A DNA stretch of 64,000 nucleotides, taken from contig OZ026599.1 of the NCBI GenBank assembly GCA_964020085.1, positions 32,937,229-33,001,228 of the forward strand, given 5' to 3'. Positions 12,701-23,800 of the stretch are shown here, piece after piece (position 1 is the first letter of the stretch; the number at the start of each line of letters is the position of its first letter). Made by a program: the position numbers and the translations under genes. The DNA is from Micromussa lordhowensis (taxonomy: Eukaryota; Cnidaria; Anthozoa; Scleractinia; Lobophylliidae). Below the pieces are notes generated by a model. That model was not told the origin of the DNA and ran no database searches. It saw only the letters and a list, made by a program, of their open reading frames with translations.

Positions 12701-15168
12701 AATAGAATTATCTACGTTGTAAAAATAATCAATTAAAATAATAAAAAAATTATATTTAATTTATATTTATCTATCAACACATTGTTAAGAAAACAGCTGA
12801 TGAGAATACATACAAACAAATTCATCAATAAAGGTATATCTTATAGAAATACATGTACATGTAACACAAAAAACTTCAACAAGAACAGGTGGAATTTTAA
12901 AAATCTTTTGTTAAAGACAGAAAGATCAATAAGTAACTATAATTGTACAATAAATTAGAACCTGTTTAGAGCAGACACCCTATATTAAGTAGACACTACT
13001 GAGGTGTCCACTTGATACAGGTTTCACTGTATGCAGTAAAGACAAAGTTTAACTCACTTTCAAGACGTTGCACAAATTCTTTACTCTTCGCAGCCTCCTC
13101 AACGGACAGTCTAGTTCCTTCATTTGGCACATAAAGGACTGTCTTTCCTTGCATCTTATAACGTGTGTCTGTCAGGTTAGCCATGAACTTGTGTAGCTGA
13201 GCTGAAAAGTCATTTTTTATGCCTGGTTTATAGTTAAAGAATTAATTATTTGAAGTCTGTTCTCTGTTTTCAGTGCAGCTACTGAGTTCATGTTCAATGA
13301 ATAAACAAATGTGCATCTTTCTCAAGAGTTCACTTTTGACTTTTTTTATTTCTTTCCAAGATGTTGATCGTTTTCAAAATGGGTCGGTCCATGAATTATA
13401 TTGCTTGAAAGTCTGCCAAGTAAGCAAAGTTCCGGCATACTCGACTTACTTTCACAAGATAACAAATGAGCCTGAGGGATGATGAATGAGTTCAAACTAA
13501 GCTGAAAACACTGACAAAAAACAGCATGCGATTGGATAAAGAGGACACTCAACATTAGCAACTTGAATAGTACATGTAAACATCTAAGCACATTAACTCT
13601 TGTGTTAAAATATCCCAATTCTTTTATTTGTTTTTGTGTTTGATAAGCTTACTTGTAAAGTACGATTTGATACTGCGGTTGATTAAGCCCGAGTAAAATG
13701 CTCTTACACCTGTAGAGCGTCTAGTTTGTTTCATACTATGGTACAAGAAAACCACTACGGTCCTAAGAAATGAATCTACATGAATTGTATTTTTCAAGGA
13801 TACTATCTGGCCAAGATCTATTTCCAAAGAACAAGGGTGCATAGACATTGGTCATGGTCCTCAAAAGACTTTCAATGTGGTTTGCCCTAATTGTACCAAA
13901 CTGAAGCTTCTGTTCGATATTGTCAGGGTTAAGCACAGCGTCTTCAAACCTGATCATGTACGTCATTTCTTCAACCTGGTGAGGAGGGACAGACAGTGCA
14001 ACTTGCAGTCCCAATAGCTTGTCGACGTAAACCACAAGTATTCTAAGGGTGGAATCTCTCAGAAACTTGAGAATGGTTGCATCATGTTCGGTGGTCCACA
14101 TATCAGATTTCAAGCTGCTTAGTGTGACTCTTTCCTTGATCAAAGGCACCTTAAAAAATAAGACATCCATCACAGATGTGTTAACAAAAAGTATCTACTA
14201 TACATTACAATTCAATACAATGCAAGCAAGATGAGATCTTGTTTGTTTGACTGAGTTGCACTTAATTTTTGTTAATTTTCACATGCACTTTATTATGCAA
14301 TCCCATGTATATACTCCGTGAACTCATGAAATTTGCAATGTGTGCAAAAACGCCAGTACCTCTGCACAGGCAGAATATCATTTGAAGGCTACCTGAGTAG
14401 CCAATTAATGTAAAATAGGTTTATCATAGTTTTAGAATTTTTCTTAATCCTTGTTGTTGTTTTTGTTCTTTTGCTTTGGATTATCTGTGGAAGCTGTTCT
14501 CTAAATCTCCAGTTTCCACCTCATAATAATAACATCACACCGCATTGCACAGATACCAATTTACTACCAGATCAATTGACAGGATCTGGACAGAGTTATG
14601 CTTGCTAAATGCGCGGGAAGACGATGTAAGAAAATGTATATAATAAAATTGTTTACCCTTTCTAGTGCAATTATCAAAACAAAAAAATAGCATTTACATG
14701 TGATTAAACTTTTATTTTATCGGTGCTGTGAATAACAGAATTTACTCCAAGATGTAACATGTACTATTTTGGTGCAACCTTATTGTTTTTTGATACTCAT
14801 TCCTTTAAGACTATTTAACGTCCAAACCTCTGATCATGCGAAATGCAAAGGTAGAAAGTGAATAAACTATTGCTAGTAATTTACCCATAAATTATAAGGT
14901 ACTTGCATGTATTGATGCGCAAAATATCTCGACTCACCATTTCTGTTGGTTCAATTTCTGGTTCTCCATCGGAACCACCGCTACCATGTCCAACTGAGAC
15001 CCTGTCAACCTCCAAACCACTCTCCGACGACGAATTCGATTCGCCATTTTTATTCTCATCTGGAACTGCTAGGTTCGAATCCGCTACTGCAACTGCTCCC
15101 GCCGCTTCAGATACAACATCTGGAGAGCCAGCTTGCAAACTCGTTGCGTCTTCGCGGTTGAAATCCAT
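1..15168 (-). CDS. DNAH2: Axonemal dynein heavy chain 2-like, 5' part of gene (exons 1-16, continues past left edge)
   Basis: Force-generating heavy chain of an axonemal inner arm dynein; this part is the N-terminal tail (DHC_N1 region) that binds intermediate chains and partner heavy chains, before the AAA motor. Exons in order: 14938-15168, 13780-14149, 13058-13201, 12293-12531, 11413-11604, 9113-9250, 8679-8786, 8218-8394, 7109-7267, 5130-5312, 4739-4816, 3300-3436, 2362-2508, 1399-1555, 653-787, 1-104. All have GT/AG borders and consistent phases, giving about 899 codons with no stop. Diagnostic segments line up in order with recalled human DNAH2: LTDTRYKMQGKTVLYVP, MIHWTRQIKELLS, GPLEEIEFWRSRCADLSG, DYNRFRAGVKDLEVM, ERIRSLDKKIHPGL, DGKRVYDNLEFEEEQ. 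The start is the Met at 15166-15168, followed by an acidic, Ser/Gly-rich, poorly conserved leader of about 77 residues. The full protein should be near 4400 residues, so about four fifths lies outside. Introns hold several transposons. Confidence 0.93.
2585..2790. repeat. Repeat terminus resembling a Penelope-like element end, in a DNAH2 intron
   Basis: Lies in the intron between the exons at 3300-3436 and 2362-2508. On the minus strand it reads GACGAAGGGCTAACACTCGA followed by AACGTCAGC and a short AT-rich tail containing TCAACTCAGTTGATAA. As I recall, this motif is abundant in anthozoan genomes and resembles the hammerhead-ribozyme-bearing termini of Penelope-like elements. The expected CTGACGA core reads CCGACGA here, so a ribozyme would probably be dead. 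No coding sequence of such an element is visible nearby. The family assignment is tentative. Confidence 0.35.
3437..4738. other. DNAH2 intron with no recognisable element
   Basis: This 1.3-kb intron lies between the exons at 4739-4816 and 3300-3436. I see no gene, RNA or clear transposon in it. A short stretch at about 4290-4370 is low-complexity with repeated CAACACC/CACTGCAAC units. The open frames here have no family resemblance and are ordinary intronic noise. Confidence 0.6.
6561..6687. mobile_element. Foldback (MITE-like) hairpin element in a DNAH2 intron
   Basis: Left arm 6561-6599 and right arm 6651-6687 are inverted copies sharing GGCCGGACGGGAAAATATTT and flanked by ACTGAGT/ACTCAGT. 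The 50-bp centre is itself an imperfect inverted repeat around GGACGTACGTACC and GGTCCGTACGCC, so almost the whole 127 bp can fold as one hairpin. It is GC-rich in an AT-rich intron (5313-7108). The rest of that intron includes scattered GTACGGCC motifs at 5360-5490 and no gene. Confidence 0.75.
7424..7745. mobile_element. GATC/ATCGA-rich terminal-inverted-repeat element, copy 1
   Basis: The ends are inverted copies: CTTGGATCATGAGTACTAA on the left and TTAGTACACATGATCCAAG on the right. The interior is unlike its surroundings, being a degenerate series of short units such as TTGATCGAGTGTTGATC and TCAATCGA on both strands. A second copy with the same ends and same internal style lies at 9974-10322. 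No coding capacity, so it is non-autonomous. The superfamily cannot be told from the ends alone. It sits in the DNAH2 intron 7268-8217. Confidence 0.7.
8090..8170 (+). repeat. Degraded fragment of the tRNA-derived SINE family
   Basis: The string AAGACATTTTATTACTCTCA followed by CTGCACCTCTCTCCACC matches the body of the intact SINE at 11673-11978, which reads AAGACACTTTACTCTCACAG and then TGCCTCTCTCCACC. A B-box-like GGGTTCTAGC precedes it, as expected. The 5' tRNA head and the 3' tail are lost, and no flanking duplication is visible. It lies in the DNAH2 intron 7268-8217. Confidence 0.6.
9974..10322. mobile_element. GATC/ATCGA-rich terminal-inverted-repeat element, copy 2
   Basis: Second copy of the family at 7424-7745. 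Its ends are GGTCATGTGTACTAAAGGTA on the left and CTTTAGTACACATGATC on the right. The body again consists of degenerate ATCGA-containing units (for example GTGTCGATCGATATCC, TTGATCGACACTCC, TATCGATCAAGACTCGACC). The interiors of the two copies align only loosely although the ends are conserved. It sits in the DNAH2 intron 9251-11412, whose remainder shows no gene. Confidence 0.7.
11661..11990 (+). mobile_element. tRNA-derived SINE with 12-bp target-site duplication
   Basis: The SINE body is 11673-11978. Its head carries RNA polymerase III promoter elements: an A box around TGGCCTTGTGGTTAG (11686-11700) and a B box around GGGTTGGAGCCC (11728-11739). The body continues to a short TTTACC-type 3' repeat at 11963-11976. 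It is bounded by a perfect 12-bp direct repeat GTTGCTTTTAAT (11661-11672 and 11979-11990), which marks it as a retroposition product. It is inserted in the DNAH2 intron 11605-12292, opposite to the gene's direction. Open frames across it have no coding meaning. Confidence 0.9.
12958..13036. repeat. Short remnant of a mariner/pogo-type terminal-inverted-repeat element
   Basis: The ends AACCTGTTTAGAGCAGACAC and GTGTCCACTTGATACAGGTT form an imperfect inverted pair over about 75 bp. The ...CACTTGATACAGGTTTCACTGTA end resembles termini of small Tc1/mariner-pogo MITEs. No coding sequence and no clear TA duplication, so this is a weak call. Confidence 0.4.
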
Positions 15169-15778
15169 ATTGTTTATGCACAAGATTTTGATCAAATGGT
15201 TCACAAACGCTGTCAAATGTAGGAACACTTGCAAATTCTTAACATCTACGCTATATATCTTGAAACGATTTCAGAGGCATTCCTTAAGGTATTGACTTCA
15301 TGAATTTCTTGACGATTGCCTCAATTAGTAAACAGTGGTCTTCTTTTTAGGTCTTTTGTGTAGATCACTTGTATGTTTTCGTGAAGAAGTCCGCCATTTT
15401 TATCCAATCACTGTCATAGCAACAATTGCCTCATTCAGGTGCTGACAAGAGCTCCCTAGTAGCGTAGGGTAGGGCATGAGAAAGATCAACTAGTGTCCAG
15501 TACCCGTCGACCTTCAAGCACAGGTCATACATAAACAGTTGCTCACGATCGATAATTTCTAGCTACAACTAAACATAGTTAGTAGAACTATATGAATTTT
15601 AGAACTGAAAAGAGCATTTCTTTTAATAGCCAAAACATCAATTTTCAGACCAATGCCACGTAAGGTTGAGATTTAATGACGATCTGAATATTGAAAAATA
15701 AGAAAGCTTTTGCATGGAAGCGAGGAACTTGCTTTGCCCATCAGAAACCTTTTTCCGTTATTGATTACTCTTAGATAT

Positions 15779-15817
15779 TACCATAGTTAGTAGAGGAGAC
15801 ATCTACTAACTATGGTA
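15779..15817. repeat. 39-bp perfect hairpin (16-7-16)
   Basis: The arm TACCATAGTTAGTAGA is followed by a 7-nt spacer GGAGACA and the exact reverse complement TCTACTAACTATGGTA. A lone copy of most of one arm, CATAGTTAGTAGA, occurs about 200 bp upstream at 15574-15586, which suggests that the sequence is part of a dispersed repeat. TATTA borders both sides but partly overlaps the palindrome, so it is not clean evidence of insertion. Confidence 0.7.
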
Positions 15818-16132
15818 TTACCGTATGAACGTGACATAAGCTTTCTTTACGCTGACGCGTGGCACACTACACAAAACAGAATTTTTCGCCGGAAGCGACC
15901 TTTAGACTTCTAGAACACTGAAAATATGCCAATATCACAGCCCATGAGTCACTAAAACAGTTCTTTGTCGTTTTCACAATCACCAGGAGCCCATCGCTCC
16001 TGCAATCACTGAATATACGGCTTTTGGATTGTGGTGCGAGTCTTCCGCGCCTAGTTAGGTTTGATTTGTGTCTGACAACTCCGAGTGTGACCGTGTCTTT
16101 CGGTCAAAGACCTCGATGAGCAATGCTAGTTT

Positions 16133-16178
16133 CAACCTCGTTCCCAGGGTAAGATGAGAGACCCTGGGAACGAGGTTG
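16133..16178. mobile_element. 46-bp hAT-like mini-element with target-site duplication
   Basis: CAACCTCGTTCCCAGGGT, a 10-nt spacer AAGATGAGAG, then ACCCTGGGAACGAGGTTG: an 18-bp perfect terminal inverted repeat with almost nothing between. It is bounded by the direct repeat TGCTAGTTT (16124-16132 and 16179-16187), of which 8 bp are target duplication if the element starts with T. The same CAACCTCGTTCCCAGG end and an 8-bp duplication occur in the 1.28-kb element at 26932-28212. An 8-bp duplication fits the hAT superfamily. No coding capacity. Confidence 0.85.
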
Positions 16179-16821
16179 TGCTAGTTTCCACAGTTTTGAC
16201 TCTAGATCAAATAGACTTCGATGCGATTTTTCAACAAATAAACTAAAATTTATCTAGAAAGCTACAAGCACTTCAGAACCTCGTGTTAAAGACCCTTTGA
16301 GTGTTTATTCGACCCCCTGCGAAGTTTCGGCAATCTTTTGCGAGCCCTGTTCCTGAAAAATCGAGATTTTTTCTGCTACGGCGAAATTTTTGTCCCTATA
16401 CGCGGGGACCTCTAGGGTGCCTCCTCGGGTTTTGGCCGTCTGGGTCAAAACCCTGCGGGGGCAACCAGGAGCATATCACTGGGGGCGAGCAAAAAATTGA
16501 GAGTGGACATTGTTGGGATATCTTGTTTCTGACAATGGTACTCTGAGACGAAGTCTAAACTTGTATCTAAAAAATAGACTATGATTATAAATAGGTATCA
16601 GGAATTGTTCACGTTTGTTTATGGAATTTTCGTAATCCTTCCAGTATCAATCTCTATATCAATCAATTGTTTCCGCTTGGTCCAGCCACTTAGCTCGATT
16701 AGCTTTAGCTACTTCTAAGTGGCTGTGTTCTTGCCTTTTTGTAATTGCATTAATCATAAAAATTGCAATTTCCTCGATTGTGATAGGTTTAAGAAACTCT
16801 TATTTTCCACTATTTCACTTG

Positions 16822-17241
16822 CCAAGTTTTTATCGGACAGTTTGTTATTGGACAGTTTGTTATCGGGCAGTTCAATAAGCCAATCGCATTCAAAGTTGTA
16901 CTTTAAATCAATCAATCACATTCAAAGTTGTAGTTTACATCAACCAATCTCAATTTCAGAGTGACATGAAACAATTTACTTCTCCTTTGTTAGCATTTTA
17001 ATGCAAATTTTTCCTTTCTTTCATCGCTTTGCTCTTCTTCTTTTCTCGGAAATTGTAATTTTTATGATTAATTGGTAAATTATAAGACTTCGTGTCGTCC
17101 AATTCCGTCTGTGATCATACTAGTGATTTTGTTATCACTTGTATGATTACAGACCGAATTGGACTCCACTCAGTCTTATTACTATTACTTATTTTTTATT
17201 GTAAAACTTTTCTGCACGAATAAAGATTGTTGTTGTTGTTT
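16822..17241 (+). repeat. Short tandem repeats, foldback and LINE/SINE-like 3' end with (TTG)n tail
   Basis: Three tandem copies of a TTATCGGACAGTTTG unit lie at about 16829-16870. They are followed by two copies of a unit of about 34 bp containing ATTCAAAGTTGTA (16885-16945). A foldback follows: arms 17097-17127 and 17134-17164 share GTCCAATTCCGTCTGTGATC and its inverted copy. The stretch ends in AATAAA (17219-17224) and TTG repeats (17227-17241), typical of the 3' end of LINE or SINE copies that use simple-repeat tails. No coding sequence is retained. Confidence 0.6.
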
Positions 17242-17802
17242 TTGCCTGTCTTTACCATCAGTCCTGGATGAGTATGGTGGCCCAGCATTTTCTTAGGAAA
17301 ATTACATCAACATACATAATATTTGTCAGAACACTAGATGACATAAAAATAAACAAATAAGTGAAAAAAAAAACTGAGTAAAGTAAAAATTAAATGAAAA
17401 TTAAAAAAAATAGAAAGACCAAAATAAAATGAAATAAAGTTTTCGATGGCCCATCATTCTCATAGCAAACTCAAAACAAAAATGAAAACCGAATGCTTTG
17501 ATTTGATTCAATGTCATTTTTTTATTATATTTTACCTCTCTTTACTTTCTTTTGTTTTTATTTGGTTTCTATCTTATTTTCATTTTATTTGTATTTTGCT
17601 TCTATTTTAGTTTCATTCATCTTTGCTATTTCTAGTTTTCGTTTTCAGGCAGCATGGATGAGTCCTATAGGGGTGGCCCTGTCCTGTAGCAGGGGCCCGG
17701 TGACCAAGCAGAGCAGCATGAAGAACAGATTGTCGCTTTAGCGTGGTACGAGTGTAACAGAAGTTAATTCCATTGTCTAAAACCCATTTCCCATCTTTCA
17801 TA

Positions 17803-20800
17803 ATGCCCAAGAGCGAGTCAAAATCCCGTTCAAGAAGTAAGAGTGGAAGTCCGCGTCGAAAACACAAGAAAGATCGTAGTTATCGTCGGAAAACGCGGAG
17901 TAGATCGCCGAGTTCGACGCCATCTTCGTCGAAGAAAAGTCGAGATCGTTCACCTCGCCGGCGCTCAAGATCACCGAGAAGAAAAAAGCGATATTCTAGG
18001 AGCAGGAGCCGTTCTCCTAGTGTTGATAGATTTGGTAGATCGATAGTGAAGAGGAAAGATGATGACCCCGCAAAACGAAAGGAACTTGAAGAAGAGCGAT
18101 TGCAAGAAATGGAACGGCAAAGAAAAATGTAAGAGGAAGCTAAACAGTTTTAGAATGTTCAATTTAAGACGTATGTTAACGCCTGCTGAATTGTTTTAAA
18201 ATGTGTTAAGTTCTTGTAGTCCTTTATTGTGAAGCTTTTTTTCTTAAACGAACTTGTTTCTTTCGCATTAATTATTCCTTTGTTAGACCTTGTTCAGTTC
18301 TTTCTGTCTGTGTACAGGGGTCTGCTTTTGTATCAAATGTTTTCTTGGTTAGCCTGACTCTATGTTATGTTGTGGTGTAATATCACATTACCAAAATGTT
18401 CCCCACCCCACCCTGCTTGTTGCCAGCATGCCAGACTAAAGAAATTAAAAGTTTTCCTAATTACAGTTTGAAATGCAAAATGTTGAGAGGTTTTTAGATG
18501 TATAGTTCTTTCTATTCATCCATACAATCATAATTACAGTAAGAGCAAATGTGGCCACAAGGGCTAAAAAAAAACAGTAGTGTCTCAAATGTTAGATGAG
18601 TCCCGCTTTCATTTTTGTGGGATCTCATTAATCTATTTCATGAACGTTGAAGAAACTTGCACAAAATTTCAAACTTCCATTCATTTCAAATGTACACCAT
18701 AAAAGTTTCTTGTCTGTATCAAGTGCTTTTTTGGGGCATTTTTATTTTGTACAGCAAGTAATGAAGCATTTTTATATTTTAAAAACAACTTGACCTTGTA
18801 TGTTAGCTTCAAAATTTTATAACTGGATTTAGCTGGAATCGACTGATTTTAAATTGCTTTGAAGTTGCTGTGCCTGACATAAATGAGGGCTCCAGTGTGA
18901 TTTTATGAAACTTTGATTAGCCTTCATACGAAACCTCTTCTTGATACCACAAATATGAAATCATAAACCTAAAAAAACAATGACTAAACTAACTCTGACA
19001 AAAGTATCGGAAGATTTGATGCACTACCGGTCAGCTTTTTGACCTGCTAGATTGGACTTACTTTAGACTTTCCACTTAAATGCAGAAAGTGTATCTAATT
19101 AATACTCTTTTAGCAGTATTGCCAAATGAAATCTCGACCAATTCTTGTAGTAAGAAAGACTACATAATTATGTAATTCTGCTGAACAGTGTCGTTGTCCA
19201 GCTGCAAACTGAAACAACTTGCTTGTGATGATGTCGTTTGTTATTTCACTGACTGAGTACTTGTGGATTAAATTAAAGTTGGTGGGGGAAAAACCACTAT
19301 AATTTTCCTTTTCAATCCCATACTAGTTAGTATCAGATGTCAGCGTTTGTCTTAGTGATCGTCATATATCTGTTTTCTTGTTCTGAAAATTTGCAGGAAC
19401 ATAAATGCATTACACTCTTTTTTATATAAGAATATTATTTATAAGAATATTATTATATTCTTATTTTTTCCAGCCAATTTTAGGCTGAAAATGTTCTTGT
19501 CAATATTCTTAGGTTACAGCATATGACATTTCTGTTTTGGAATGTATTTGGTGTCTGGATGGTGTTAATGTAATTTTGGAGCCAGCCTGCATGCATTAAA
19601 TCCTGATACAGTAGAACCTCGATTTAACAAACCTCTATATAACGAAGTCCTCGGTATAACTAACGATTTTTCTGGCCCCAGCAATAGTAAAATATACGGA
19701 AAAGAACCTCGATACAACAAAACCTCATTAGCGAACATATTTTGCCTGTCCCTTGGTCCTTCGTTATATCGAGGTTCCATTGTATGACGCCCATAACTTC
19801 TTGCAGAAAATGTTGTTAGCATCGAACATGTGACTGGTGCTGTTTTTGTCGCTATTTTGGGTAGTGTGCCATTTAGAGAATGGAAGAATTTTATACTGAT
19901 AAGTTAAAAACATATACATGTAGTTGTATAGTATTTACAAATTTTTTAACACAAAAAATTATATTCTTTTCAAATCTCAGCCTTGGGTTTATTCTTAAAA
20001 TTTTTCACATGTTAGTTTCAGCCTCATCAGTCTTATAAAATGTATTCCTATGAAAAAGGAAGAGTGTATTACCTTTTTGATACTCGTCATCATCCTCATC
20101 ACCTGTTATCAGGTGTCTGAATACCGTTAATCATATTTAACTGCCATTATTGGGCATGCTGGTTTACAAACTTATGATCTTTTTTTGTTGTTAGTCGAGC
20201 TACAGAGAAAGAAAAGATGATTATTGAGGAAGAAACACAAAAGAGAGTTGAAGAACTTGTTGCTAAGAGAGTTGAGGAGCAACTTGCAAAAAGAAAAGAT
20301 GAAATCGATGCTGAAGTTATGAAAAGAGTGGAAGAAGCCAAGAGAGTTATGGAGAAACAAATGGTTGAAGAGTTTGAAAAACGACGACAGGAGCAGCTTG
20401 AAGAACAGCAAATGAAAGAGGTGAAGTATTTTAATATTATCATATGTCTAGAAGTTTAAGTTCTAGACTGATGGTGAAGGGTTGTAACTGAGAACAAAAA
20501 AGATCTTGTAACTTTTTTTCCCTCAACTTATGACATTTTCTTGTCAATGTTCATATGATTCACTTACACTGGAATAAAATTGGTGCCATGGAGTGGGGTT
20601 CTATAACCAGCAGTCGCAATTTCCCTTCAATTCTGCCTTTAGTTATCCAGAGGTCTTTTTTGCTTGTGAATGTGTGTCGTTTTTCTGCAAACACTCAGAT
20701 TATTTCCACAGATTCCGGTGGTGATTCAGTTCGGAAGGAAAACATTGTCAAGAACAGTCAGTCTTTCCAAGCATTTGGATTTAAACCTTCTTAACTCTCT

Positions 20801-23800
20801 CTTGTGCCGATAAATCCTTGAACTTGACATTCAAACTTTCAGACTTTTACAAAAGACTGCAATCATTCAAGAACTGCGCAATTTTTGAAATTGCTCAAAG
20901 TTTAGGAACTTTCATCTAATGGAAAAATTATTTAGCGCACCTCTTGTAGGAACATTCCACCTTGAGCCACCTCTAATAAGTGAAACTTTCTGGGAGAGTT
21001 CAAGTCTTCACAGACTCTGAAGGATTTCTTCGCAGAGCCTTTGCTTGGAGCATTTCATAGGAATTGTTAGGCGGAAATGTGTATGTATGACTGGTGTCAA
21101 ACCGCTGTTTGTGCTTCATGAAGCAGTTTGTAGGCATACATTTTCTAAGTGTACAAGTGTACATTTATGCAAGGTTTGTGGCTGTGTTGTGTTAAATACT
21201 GGTAAGATGCTGTTTCAATTTGCTTTGATTGGAAAACTAAATTGTTACATGTATCACAATGTGGTATATAATCTGTGAAAGACTTGTAATAATCATGGCT
21301 AATGCAAACTGGGAGGGCACCAAAAGCTCTTAGCATTTATTGTTTTGCCTTATATTACTGTTTTCACTGGGCTGGCTAGTATTTTAGTGCATTATCTGTA
21401 TGTAATTGTTGTTGAAAAAGTATCATTACTTATATATTTTAGACAATTTTCCACAAAGGCAACAGTGAAAGTTTTGAATTTTGGTGCCATTCCCTCTTGT
21501 TCATACTGAAACTTATTTGATGGTGGTGATAGAATAAACCAGATAACATCCTTGTAAGTGATATAATTGGTATGGTACAGTACCATGTTAAAAAGGTAAA
21601 AATTTGTTAAAAGACATGTCTTGAATGGTAGCTATGTTTCTTTCTAGGAGGAAGAGCGGCGTAAGATTCATCTACTTGAGAACAAAGTTGATGAACTCCA
21701 AAAACAACTTGATGATGCCAATCAAAAACTGGTACGTTCCCCACTAGTTGTAAGATGTTTTTAGATTCATGCAAAGTATTGTGTCAGGTTATTGGATAGT
21801 TCCATGCAACAACTCTACTTTGTATGAACTCCAAGCCTTGTAGATTTCACAGGATTGTGAAATGAAACCTTACTTACTACATAAAGGGAAAAATGCAAAG
21901 TCACAGTTTACTATGTGGAACACAACTGGAAGTTTCAGTGCCATTTTTCAAACCAGTATATCTGGTACAAACAACATTTTCAGCAGGTTGTAAATCGCTA
22001 GCTATAATGTTAGCAGTTTTCAGAAATTAGCTGTGGTAGATGAAGTTGTCATGGACTTCTCTTATTGCCATCTGACAGTTGTTGCACCAGGGAGGGCACT
22101 TAATTCAGATCTTCCTGAAAGCACTTCAGTTTTTGTTTAGTCTTTTCATTGGTCAGCCCTGCAAAATTTTAACCATTCTACTGTAGGTTAGTATTTAATC
22201 CTGGCAAAAGAAAGGCTTTAGAGTACATACAACTCAAACCTGTTCAAAGATAATTTTATTCTCCTTGGTATGGCATTATTTTATTTGCACTGCATCCTAA
22301 TCAACATTAATTTTGATTGCTTGGGTTTTGTTTCCTGTTGGCTAAGGGTAACCAGTCGATTTGCTTTTGCGTTTTTCACTAATGGCAAGTTTGCTTATGT
22401 CTCATATTGTACAGTATTAGTAGTATTAGAACACTAGGGAGTGAAAACACTGTCTAATTCTTTAAGCTTGAGTAAAGAGTAACTGATCTTCTATCTGGCC
22501 TACAGACATAGATGAACTTGATGTTAGTGAAGCAATAATATATTGTAGGCAAAATGACCATAATCCTGGCTAAGGCGACATGTACATCTAGTACTAAGCT
22601 AAATCCATTTGCTAAGTTTGGTTTTGAACATAAATACATTGAGTTGTGCATAATGTATTAGTAATCAGTGCTGTCTTTATTTGCTTTAGCTGTAGTCCTC
22701 TGAAAACTAAAAGAAATTGTACTTCTATTTCATCACACTGCAGGAAGAAATAATCTTGCATCAGTGCTCAAGTTTGGTTTGTTTTTATTGATCTACACTT
22801 TAGACCTTTCTAAAGTAAAATCCACCATATTGAAAATGGCGCAGACATGACTTGATTTACAGTGTTGTATGGGAATTCAGTGTTCTGTAATTTCTATAAC
22901 TTAGGTTGATATGAGAAAACTTGCTCTGAACTGAACATATTGGATCTGATTTGAGTGATAAAATCTGGGACATATAGAGTACTGGGTGTTATGATATTAT
23001 TACTCCAGCGACAGTGTAACTGAAAATTCTCCTGACACTAAACATCACCACAAGGTTTCAAAAATTCATGAAAAGTTTTAACTGCAACTGCATGCTTCTG
23101 GGACATCTACAGTCCTTAGTGTCGGTCCAGAAATCTTTTGTCAGACAACTGGAACGTACCAAAGAAAAAGAAAACAAAGTTAGGAAACTTAATTTCCCTG
23201 ACAAAATCATTGATTTTGCACCAGGTGTGCCCCATTTTCTTCATGGCAGATTTTACCCTAGAAACGTCTGTTAGTTAACCCTTTTGCTACTTGGAGGGCC
23301 TATTGAAAATGTCCAGTATATAAACAAAAATTCAGTCATGTGCATAAAGAAAATAGACCAAATACATACACATGAACTTGGGTATAAACAAAGGTCTGCA
23401 GCAAAAGGGTTAATAAAGTTGCCATGGTTACAAAATCCCATAAAATGTTACCAAGGCTTCTTAGCAGCATGAAGTAAGATATCACTTTGATGAACCATAC
23501 AGAGCTTTTGAAGTTCATTGTTTAATGAAGACGAAACATGTTTCGGATGAAACATCATCCATCTTCAGTTGTATAGTGAGAAATAAAATGAAATTACCAT
23601 ATTTTCTGGTGTACAAGTCGACCCTTCATACCCACAAAATCAGTCCAAAAATTGACTGCCACTTACTGTATACACCAGCCAAAAGTTGACTTGCTCATCC
23701 AAAAAGTTTCATAACACATTTTTCAGTGTTAAAAAATCCACAGCAAACTTTGTACATGTAGGTATTAAATTGACATTTAATGAGTACTTGTAGCAGCACT

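Larger units (their letters stand above)
15169..17802. other. Divergent intergenic region between DNAH2 and ARGLU1
   Basis: The two genes are transcribed away from each other, with start codons 2.6 kb apart, so both promoters should lie here. I cannot place a TATA box or transcription start for either. The interval contains the 39-bp hairpin (15779-15817), the hAT-like mini-element (16133-16178), short tandem repeats and a retroelement-like 3' end (16822-17241), an A-rich tract (17340-17450) and a T-rich tract (17510-17650). The stretch at 17643-17800 is more GC-rich and is a plausible ARGLU1 5' UTR; it contains a short upstream ORF from the ATG at 17655. Confidence 0.6.

Noticed and set aside
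14903..15295. 130-codon plus-strand frame overlapping the first DNAH2 exon
   Set aside because: It is the complement of the real DNAH2 leader, whose minus-strand reading continues into the dynein sequence through consistent splice sites.
16301..16546. 81-codon frame upstream of ARGLU1
   Set aside because: It has no family resemblance and lies in repeat-rich intergenic DNA; the codon pattern gives no support.
17773..17802. In-frame extension of ARGLU1 upstream of the chosen ATG
   Set aside because: It would need a TTG start; the ATG at 17803 begins the Lys/Arg/Ser-rich sequence typical of the family.
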